From Planctomycetota bacterium (GTDB taxonomy: Bacteria > Planctomycetota > Phycisphaerae > UBA1845): a DNA stretch of 5,467 nt. Position 1 is the first letter of the stretch; each line of letters starts with the position of its first letter. The notes below the pieces were generated by a model. The model was not told where the DNA came from, did no database searches, and saw nothing but the letters and a program-made list of their open reading frames with translations. Position numbers and translations under genes: made by a program. Shown in pieces: positions 1 to 5,467 of this stretch. Where the stretch lies: positions 1 to 5,467 of the forward strand of contig JADFIX010000340.1 in assembly GCA_022566435.1 (NCBI GenBank). Direction: 5' to 3'.

Positions 1-2454
1 CCGATCGAGATTGTCGTACGTGTGGGTCGTAGTGAATGATTGGTCCTGTCCGCCCAGGTCGGACTTCTCCACTTCCACCATCGCGGTGACGTTGGAGTTG
101 TTGTCGTACACATAGTTTATCATATTGTTAAGGTGATCGGTCAGGACGCGGCGACGATTGGCCGTGTCGTAGGCCGTGTCTGTTCGATGGCCGTTGTCGT
201 TGACTACCTGAGTGACCTGCGAATTGTCGCTCCACTGCGTCGTTGTCGTCGACTTACCAGGTGTCGGTACGCCCGGTATGAGAATCGCCGTTTGCGTGTC
301 AGCTTCGAAGAATTCCACCTCGCTCAAAATCATGCGATCCATTTTGTCGTACTGAGTCCACGTTTCTGAGAGGCGAACGTTGCCGGCCGATCCTTGCACG
401 TCATCGAGCTCGCCCTCAACACGAACCGCGAACGGATTGCGAATGGTCTCGGCCGCGTCCTGGAAGCCGCCGAGGTTGTTGTTGGGGTCGTAGTGATAGA
501 TCGTCACATTGCCCATCGGATCGGTAGATGTTACGCGCCTGTCGTAGCCGTCGTAGGTACTCAGCGAGATCCGGGGGGCGGCCACATCCTCGATTCCTTG
601 GCTGGTTCGGATGAGGTTGCGGTTATTGTCGTAGTCGTACTGCGTGGTCGATTGATCCGGATCGCCGGGCGCGCGGATGACCTTGAAAGTCAAATCGCGC
701 TCGTCGTAGAGCGTTTCCACAACGTTGTTGGGCTGCCGCCCTTCGACCGCCTCACCATAGTTGACCGATGTTCGATTCCGATTGGCGTCGTAGGCGTATT
801 CGATGCTGAGAAACTCACTGTCGGGCAGGCCCGCACAGATCGGAACTTCCTGTGTCCCGGCAATCGTGGCGGTGAAGTCGCCAACTTCTTTACAAGTCTT
901 CGTCCGGTAGTTGAGGATCTCGTACTCGTAGACCGCGGTAAAATGCGTGTTGGTTTGCTCGGCGCCGAGGTCGTCTGTGTTTTGGATGTCCACGCGCACA
1001 ACGTTGTCGTTCGGATCGAAGAAAGTGTCGCGCTCATACCGCACGCCGCTGCCGTTGGACACCTCGCGGGATACCCGACGAACCGTTTGGTTCAACTGAT
1101 TGCGGATGTACTGTGTGTCGTGGCCACGCGGGTCGATGATGCGGTTGGTCCGCCCAACCAAGTTGTATTCGTAGCTCGTCGTCAGCGCGAAATTGGGGCC
1201 GCCAGGAAGAGGCGGCACCGGGCAAAACCACGGTGGTGGCGCCATTCCTGCCGGTGCGTCAACGATGACGTCCTTCAAATAGCCGAATGGCGGGCCGCTG
1301 TCGTAGTACGTATAGACGTCCATTCGCCGGTGACCGCCTCCGTTATCGGGAAGAACGTGTGACGTCATCTGCCCAAACTCGTTGTAAGTGAAATCTTCCA
1401 CGATCGAAGGTTCGCGATGCTCGGTGTGGCATCGGTTGCCGCTGTCGTCGTAGGTGTGAGTCGTCTCGTGTCCACGGCCATCGACATGTTTGGTCACAAA
1501 ATTGGTGCCGCAGCAGCCGCCGATTTCGTCGTCGTATTCGTAGCTCTCGCAGATCTGCGCCTGATCGCCGCCAAGGTTCACCTCCGGCGTTCTGCATTTC
1601 TCCAGCAAATTGCCCTGCGAGCGACGGTTGGGGTTGGTATCGTCGTACGTACGATCAAATTGATTCCCGTTGGCATCTATCGTTCTTGTGAGGAGAGAAT
1701 CGGAATTATACTCATAACGCGTCACAAAAACCGTGGGATCGCCAGGTCTGAGCTGTCCGGTGGGTCGGTTGCCGGTTTCCGTGGTGGGCGAGTCGGGATT
1801 CGGTGCCCGGCCGGTGTATTCTCGCTCCATGACCCCACGATTCTCGGAATCAAAGAACAGCTCCTTCACGTTCCCTACACGGTCGTTGACGATCGCCTTC
1901 ATCGTGGCGAAGTTGTTGGCCGCGTTTGGAGCCTGACCCACGTAGACGATGTCGCTGACGTCACCGAAATCGCCCCTGGTTTGTTTTTTGATGCGATCAA
2001 AACTCAGATCATTCGGCTGCGTGGCGGGATAATACTCGTTGACAAGATAAACCTGCCCCTTCGGGTCGGTGATCGTCAAGAGGTTGTGATTGAGAAGATC
2101 GTCCGCGAAACCGGTCGAGTAGGTGTACACGGTGGTTTTTCCATTGAGATATTCATGACCGGGAGGGATCGGGAACTCGGGCGTGTTGATCACCGCGGGC
2201 GTCGTCACCGTCTTGAGATCACCCGCATTACCGCCCGGCTCGACACCGTTGTAGTAAGTGTACGTCACGGATCGACCAGCGAAGTCATTCACCGCGACGA
2301 TATGCGCGTCGGCATCGAGACCGTCGTAGTCGATGGTGATGTCTCGGTTGTGGGCAGCCGTGTCGAGCGCATCGTGAATCGTAACCAAGCGTCCAAGTCC
2401 GTCGTAATGGAAGGTCAACTTATTTCCGTTGCGATCGCGGATTTCCTTGATTTT
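1..2454 (-). repeat. RHS/YD-repeat array (cage-forming region), continues past the left edge
   Basis: Residues 1005-1822. Clear YD units include 'LTFHYDGLGRLVTIHDA' (1017-1033), 'YEYNSDSLLTRTIDANGN' (1251-1268), 'HTYDDSGNRCHTEH' (1337-1350), 'FTYNEFGQM' (1359-1367), 'YEYNLVGRTNRIIDPRGH' (1432-1449), 'YAYDANRNRTSV' (1557-1568), 'YDYDNNRNLIRTS' (1610-1622), 'STYDGYDRRVTSTDPMGN' (1636-1653), 'YHYDPNNNL' (1657-1665), 'QYDKMDRMI' (1705-1713), 'YVYDNNSNVT' (1785-1794) and 'HTYDNLDR' (1815-1822). Spacing is irregular, as is normal for RHS cages. The final visible unit is cut by the window edge, so the array, the conserved core end and any C-terminal effector lie to the left. On the + strand the repeated tcgtcgta-like strings are the complement of these Tyr-Asp codons. 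Confidence 0.92.
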
Positions 2455-5400
2455 TCCGGCCATTGATGTGCCGTCGAAAGCATGATAATTCCACGAACCC
2501 GTATCCGGACACGTTAATGTGAAAGAGTTGTCAGGATTCTGCTCGATGACTCGGAAAAACTCGCTTCGCGTCCACGTGCCGTCACCTTGCAGGTCATAAG
2601 TATCACGGCGGCTATCGCCGTTGTTCACGATCAGATTCGCCCCGCTTTGTTCTAGAAAAATGTTATAGGAAAAGTCCCATCCGTTCCCCATCGCGGTGTC
2701 GGGGCCGATCCGCGACCGGTACTTCCGCCCCCAAACAAAATCGATGCCGCGTCCGGGAATTCGCAAGTCGACCGTCGATTCGTAGAACTCTCCGGAAAAC
2801 AGATACACCGAATGCATTTGTCCCGGGATAGCTGAGCCAGTGCTACATGACGAGCAATGGCACGGCATCGCATACTCATTCGACTGGGTACCCGGCTCGG
2901 GGCCCGGGAGGCATAGAGGGTTGAGATCGCCGGATACGCACTGACCTCCTTGGCAGACATCACCCACCGTACAGAAATTGTGGTCATTACAGGGAGTACC
3001 GCCCGGGCAGGGATCCGGGTCGCCCGGACACGGCTCGGGTGTTTCCTCCCGACAAGACGCGTCCGGGCAAAGATCGATGGCCCCGCCGGGGTACTCAGTT
3101 CCTTGGAAACCTAAGATAATCGAAAACACGTCTTCTATATTGACGATTAGATTGATCTGCGCGCCGTTTTGGGCCGGTGCGACGTCTGACACTGACAGAT
3201 GGGTTGCGCTGAATGAGCAGCGGTCCTGAAATGTCTTAATCGCCGCCACGAAGTCGTCCGCGTTCACGACAAGGTTCGGCGGCGTCCATACATTTGGTGG
3301 ATTCCCATTGGGCCCGGTAAACGAGCCCACAACGTCGCCCCACCATTTGACGCCCGGTTTGGCGGCCGTTTGTATCTCCAAGGGAAAATCGGACACTTCG
3401 TCAACGTCAACCGACACGATGTGATACGTCGAGGTCGGAATAATCGGACAGCCCGTCAGATGTACGATCGGACAAGCCGACCAGTCCGGCGAGGTGAACG
3501 GCCGCGATTGTCCGACCACCGAGAAGCAATCCGCATCGACACACCCGGCCCACCACACCGATCCGATCTGCCCGACCGCATTGTTTACCAGCGTGTCGGC
3601 CAGTGTAAGCCGGAGATCGAACGAGTGGCCCGCATTCCGTCCGGTTACTCCGCTTGTGTCGATGGAAATGTAGCGATTCTTCGAAAAATTGTGCGGCGCA
3701 AGCGCAGGCGTCGGCGAAAGAACCGAGGGGCAGTTCAACGCCAGCGACCATTGCAATTCGAAGGTCCCGCGCGGGTCGCCGTTGAAGCCGCCAGGCACCT
3801 CGTCGTTCCAACCACCAACACGGACCAGCAGATCCTGACCCTGAAAAACCCGCGATGTGGCAGTGGCCATTCCGCCCGCGAGGGGACTCGTTTCGTCGCC
3901 GCAGGCCAACTCATCTTCTGTGGTCAACGGGCAGCCATTCAACGCATCATAAATCGCGATCATCAGGTCCATATCCGCCCCGCCGGAACCTTCCACCGTC
4001 AGATCGCCACAGACCTCTCCCCTGTACGAATACCACACGTCGTTGTGCATATCCGCACCGCCGGAAAGCGATTCCCAGCAGCCACCGGTGTTCGGATCGG
4101 CCGAAAGCGCGGGACCATCGTCGGTGGCGCAGATGTTTTCGCCGACAATGAGGAGTTGACCGCCATCAAACGGAACGTTGGTGACCACATACGCCGATCC
4201 ACAGTCGTCGTTGTCCGGTGCGTTTCCACACTGCGTTTCCGCGCAGGTTTTGCACGCCGACCAGACACCTCGGATCGAATCGCAGTCGCGCTGCGAGACG
4301 TCTTCTTGGCAATTCGCAGGGCATATGCAGCAGGAACCGAGAACGTCGTCGGGTTTCAAAATGCCTGAGTTTTCACAGAATCCAACGTCGACGCGCCCGG
4401 TCTGATCCGGTGAATAGACGTGGGGGAAGGGTTCGAAGGCGGTCCATGTGGAGACCGCGTGATGCTCATTTCCATGGTCGCGTGACCAGATCGCGCGTAC
4501 TTCACAGTCGGGCTGACCGAACCCGGAAACTTCGAACCAATAGGTATCGCCCCAGAAACCGCCATTCGGCAGATCGATCGGGGTATCCAAAGACCCGGAG
4601 TATTGCCATGTGGCCGTCGCCGCCCCGGTGCCCTCGACTTTATTGAGCACTGTGATGTTCGACATACCCAGATCAGGACCTGGAATCGCATCGCAGTCCG
4701 GGTTTGGTCCGTAGATCCGAATCTGCCAGGTCGTGTCGATGTTCTGTATAATACAGCCGCCGTTGTCACAGCACGGCGCCGCGAAGAATCCGGTGTTCCA
4801 GCAAATCTGATTCACTTCGGTGCCGCCGAACTTGACGTCGTCGGCTAAGACCGATGCAGTCATTTCATCCGAACCGCGCACAGGGTTTCGGTCCATAAGC
4901 GGCGTCGGGCCGGAGATCGTCTGCACCTGCTGGCAATTCGCCGCCGTATCATAAGGACACGCCGGGCAGGGGTCCTCTTCACAAGTAACGCCACCCAAAA
5001 AAACACCGTCTTGCTCTTCGCATTGAGCCTTCGTGTTGTGGAATTCATCGTCGTTGCACCCACCGTTTACGCAGCAGGAACCCAGGGTGCAGAGGCTCGC
5101 TTGACAGGTCGTGACCGGCTGATCGCCGTCACCAAGGAAACTACCGTCCTGTGCCTCGCAATCCAGCCTATTGGTTTCGATGCACGTTTCGTCGACGCAG
5201 CACGCGGCGATCTGACATGATTCAACCGTGAAGTGGACCGTGTAGTCGGGCGTACTTGCCACACATGCCGCGCCTTCGCAGTCGTCGACGGTGTCGCACG
5301 ACTGGGCGGGCGACGTACCCGCGCAGAACTTGCCCGCCATGATCTGATAGGCGTAATCGCCCGGGGGTACCGTAAACGTTCCCGCATAGTTCTCGTCTTC

Positions 5401-5467
5401 ACACGGAAAGTTGGAAAGACTTTCAGGTCCGAAACCGCTCTTGATGTTGTTGCCGATGTCGAAGTCG
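1..5467 (-). CDS. Giant modular secreted RHS/YD-repeat protein (partial at both ends)
   Basis: One frame is open from position 5466 to position 1, giving 1822 codons with no stop. Start and stop codons both lie outside the window. The domains, in protein order, are: a beta-rich start (1-87), two CC-type Cys repeats (about 87-168), an ADD/ICW beta module (171-365), a third CC repeat (376-413), a PPC-like module (414-578), a KNRYIS/GDVVG module (579-730), a dockerin-like helix pair (731-801), a Cys/Pro linker (802-875), a DUF6531-like RHS entry domain (about 884-1000) and YD repeats (about 1005-1822 onward). By hand count there are about 59 cysteines in the first 875 residues but only about 9 in the remaining 947, which fits an exported disulfide-bonded front followed by an RHS cage. 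RHS proteins form beta-cages around a C-terminal cargo. No signal peptide, membrane segment, core protease motif or toxin domain is visible, because both termini are missing. The RHS assignment is secure; the exact role and the planctomycete origin are inferred. Confidence 0.95.
2467..2817 (-). other. DUF6531-like RHS entry domain
   Basis: Residues 884-1000. 'VYLFSGEFYESTVDLRIPGR' (887-906) followed by 'GIDFVWGRKYRSR' (907-919) and 'MGNGWDFSYN' (926-935) matches the DUF6531 pattern of RHS proteins: a G-E-F segment, a D-L-x-I-P-G-R-G turn, an R-x-Y-x-S-R strand and a G-x-GW-x-x-SY closing strand. The beta-rich stretch after it (937-997), with 'NNGDSRRDTYDLQGDGTW' (948-965), corresponds to the strands that link this domain to the first YD repeats. 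It marks where the RHS cage begins. Confidence 0.85.
2842..3063 (-). other. Cys/Pro-rich linker with a Dx(N)xCTxxDxCxxGxC motif and a CxCxxC cluster
   Basis: Residues 802-875. The first part is Pro, Asp and Glu rich with regularly spaced Cys ('TPEPCPGDPDPCPGGTPC', 809-826). It runs into 'CNDHNFCTVGDVCQGGQC' (826-843), a small Cys unit of the kind repeated in many secreted proteins of Planctomycetota and Myxococcota. It ends in 'PCHCSSC' (868-874), immediately before the RHS entry domain. The composition suggests an exposed, disulfide-braced connector between the display modules and the cage. Confidence 0.55.
3064..3276 (-). other. Degenerate dockerin-like helix pair
   Basis: Residues 731-801. 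Two matching segments, 'VNADDFVAAIKTFQ' (734-747) and 'VNIEDVFSIILGFQ' (775-788), align position by position (VN-x-x-D, then a hydrophobic helix ending in FQ), followed by 'GTEYPGGAIDLCP' (789-801). The layout is that of a two-helix dockerin type I-like module. The usual Asp/Asn calcium-loop residues before each VN are not seen: 'WTPPNLV' precedes the first and 'NGAQINLI' the second. Either calcium is not bound or the unit is a lineage-specific relative of dockerin. No cohesin partner is in the window. Confidence 0.6.
3277..3732 (-). other. KNRYIS...GDVVG extracellular module
   Basis: Residues 579-730. 'PHNFSKNRYISIDTSG' (591-606) leads into a beta-rich stretch 'GHSFDLRLTLADTL' (613-626), a W-rich part 'GSVWWAGC' (635-642), 'DWSACPIVHLTGCPIIPTST' (661-680), 'YHIVSVDVDE' (681-690), and ends with 'WWGDVVGSF' (708-716). 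From memory, the chain KNRY(I/L)S, HL-x-GC-xI(V)P, Y-x-V/I strand, then WGDVVG directly before a dockerin-like helix pair is a recurring planctomycete arrangement. No enzymatic motif is visible. The function is unknown; it is probably a structural beta-sandwich placed before the helix pair. Confidence 0.5.
3733..4227 (-). other. PPC-like (pre-peptidase C-terminal-like) beta module
   Basis: Residues 414-578. The module opens with 'NAPDNDDCGSAYVV' (415-428), continues with 'ICATDDGP' (445-452), the hallmark 'DVWYSYRGEVCGDLTVEG' (476-493), 'GGADMDLMIAIYDALNGC' (495-512) and 'LACGDE' (520-525), and closes with 'DLLVRVGGWND' (545-555) and 'GTFELQWSL' (567-575). This order, N-DDC start, DG, DVWYSY, D-x-M/L-x-x-IYD, C-x-D-E, then L-x-RVGG, is that of PPC-like domains, which are jelly-roll-like accessory modules of secreted proteins. 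In secreted planctomycete proteins it is often paired with Cys-rich repeats, as here. Ligand unknown. Confidence 0.7.
4228..4341 (-). repeat. CC-type cysteine repeat, copy 3 (divergent)
   Basis: Residues 376-413. 'LGSCCICPANC' (376-386) is followed by C395, 'RGVWSACKTC' (399-408) and C413. It keeps the CC pair, the mid Cys, the G-x-W/F turn and the closing Cys of copies 1 and 2, but has extra Cys at 382 and a W in place of F. It sits between the ADD/ICW and PPC-like modules, as a linker knob would. Confidence 0.65.
4372..4956 (-). other. ADD/ICW beta-sandwich-like extracellular module
   Basis: Residues 171-365. Landmarks are 'SVLADDVKFGGTEVNQICW' (205-223), 'TTWQIRIYGPNPDC' (245-258), 'WQYSGSLDTPIDLPNGGFW' (287-305) and 'DTYWFEVSGFGQPDC' (307-321), followed by an 'AIWSRDHG' stretch (325-332) and 'VGFC' (361-364). 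The order LADD, ICW, then an IRIY strand, a W-x-YSG strand and a YWFEV strand matches, from memory, a beta-rich module widespread in planctomycete secreted proteins and usually annotated as hypothetical. A carbohydrate-binding-like fold is plausible but unproven. An extra CC pair at 232-233 may add a local disulfide. Confidence 0.55.
4963..5085 (-). repeat. CC-type cysteine repeat, copy 2
   Basis: Residues 128-168. 'LGSCCVNGGC' (128-137) is followed by C149, 'EQDGVFLGGVTC' (151-162) and C167. Spacing closely follows copy 1, so the two form a tandem pair. The coding bases of 'GSCC' are shared exactly with copy 3: the + strand string gcagcaggaacc occurs at 5071-5082 and again at 4327-4338, in the same codon register. 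This is consistent with duplication of the unit, although conserved residues alone could produce such a short match. Confidence 0.75.
5086..5208 (-). repeat. CC-type cysteine repeat, copy 1
   Basis: Residues 87-127. The pattern is 'ACCVDETC' (88-95), then C103, then 'QDGSFLGDGD' (106-115), then C121 and C126. It matches copy 2 directly downstream: a CC pair, a third Cys about five residues later, a Cys after a short acidic stretch, a Q-D-G-x-F-L-G turn, and two closing Cys. From memory, such 'CC...C...C...G.F.G...C...C' units are very common in secreted planctomycete proteins. The likely role is a small disulfide-stabilised spacer or binding knob. Confidence 0.75.
5207..5466 (-). other. N-terminal visible segment: unassigned beta-rich, Cys-containing region
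   Basis: Residues 1-87 of the visible protein. The segment contains 'GTFTVPPGDYAYQI' (about residues 29-42) and 'PDYTVHFTVESC' (about 73-84), which look like strands of a beta-sandwich. Between them is a small Cys cluster, 'SCDTVDDCEGAACV' (56-69), of the C-x5-DC-x4-C type seen in many secreted modular bacterial proteins. I do not recognise a named family. The true N-terminus, with an expected export signal, lies to the right of the window. Confidence 0.5.

Noticed and set aside
394..1362. Long open frame on the + strand (322 codons)
   Set aside because: It is in exact codon register with the minus-strand gene, so its codons are the complements of the real ones. Stops there occur only where the real gene uses TTA, CTA or TCA; this frame ends at the Ser TCA of residue 1369. 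Its Val-rich product is the complement of repeated Tyr-Asp/Asn codons, with no recognisable domain.
2036..2066. A ttgaca-like promoter -35 string on the + strand near 2039
   Set aside because: It lies inside coding sequence, has no convincing -10 partner at proper spacing and no gene downstream on that strand.
1..2454. Recurrent tcgtcgta/ttgtcgta strings on the + strand as possible DNA repeats, operator sites or a CRISPR-like array
   Set aside because: Spacing is irregular, copies are short and inexact, and all fall in one codon register as the complement of Tyr-Asp codons. They reflect protein repeats, not DNA-level elements.
1417..2466. Long open frame on the + strand (349 codons)
   Set aside because: It is the same in-register mirror of the YD-repeat codons and ends at the Ser TCA of residue 1001. 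It shows no domain, signal peptide or ribosome binding site, and overlaps fully with a clear RHS coding region.
2652..2987. Minus-strand open frame of 111 codons in a different register
   Set aside because: It overlaps the Cys/Pro linker and DUF6531-like region in another frame and shows no motif, while the main frame carries the diagnostic RHS entry residues there.
2842..3276. Possible gene boundary between the Cys-rich half and the RHS half, meaning two separate genes
   Set aside because: The frame stays open across the junction with no stop, no ribosome binding site before a candidate start, and a continuous Cys/Pro linker, so a single fusion protein is the simpler reading.
3370..4368. 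Long Arg-rich open frame on the + strand (332 codons)
   Set aside because: It is again the codon-register mirror, here of the PPC-like and KNRYIS modules, which are recognisable on the minus strand. Its composition is Arg/Val-rich without family features.

Overview
The window is the interior of one very large protein-coding gene on the minus strand. Read from position 5466 down to position 1, a single frame runs for 1822 codons with no stop codon, and both ends of the gene lie outside the window. Every recognisable domain is in this frame. I see no second gene, RNA gene, insertion sequence, CRISPR array, promoter or terminator, and there is no intergenic space. Residue numbers below count from position 5466, so residue n has its first base at 5469 minus 3n.

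The protein is a modular secreted or surface RHS/YD-repeat protein. In protein order, the N-terminal half (positions about 5467 to 2840) is a chain of cysteine-rich extracellular modules: a partial beta-rich region; two tandem CC-type cysteine repeats; a 'LADD...ICW' beta-sandwich-like module; a third CC-type repeat; a PPC-like (pre-peptidase C-terminal-like) module; a 'KNRYISI...WWGDVVG' module; a degenerate dockerin-like helix pair; and a Cys/Pro-rich linker. The C-terminal half (positions about 2820 to 1) is an RHS cage: a DUF6531-like entry domain followed by a long run of YD repeats that is still running at the left edge. The conserved RHS core end and any C-terminal effector would lie beyond position 1.

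The organism is most likely a member of the Planctomycetota, probably from or near the Phycisphaerae. From memory of the families, the combination of CC-x-C repeats, the ADD/ICW module, the PPC-like 'DVWYSY' module, the KNRYIS/GDVVG module and a dockerin-like helix pair ending in 'FQG..YPG' is typical of large secreted proteins in that phylum. The sequence is moderately GC-rich. The assignment rests on domain style, not on any search.

By family analogy, the cysteine-rich modules would be the exported, disulfide-stabilised outer part that attaches or displays the protein, and the YD repeats would form a beta-cage that encloses a C-terminal payload. Neither a signal peptide nor a payload is visible here, so the biological role (toxin delivery, adhesion or structural surface protein) is open.
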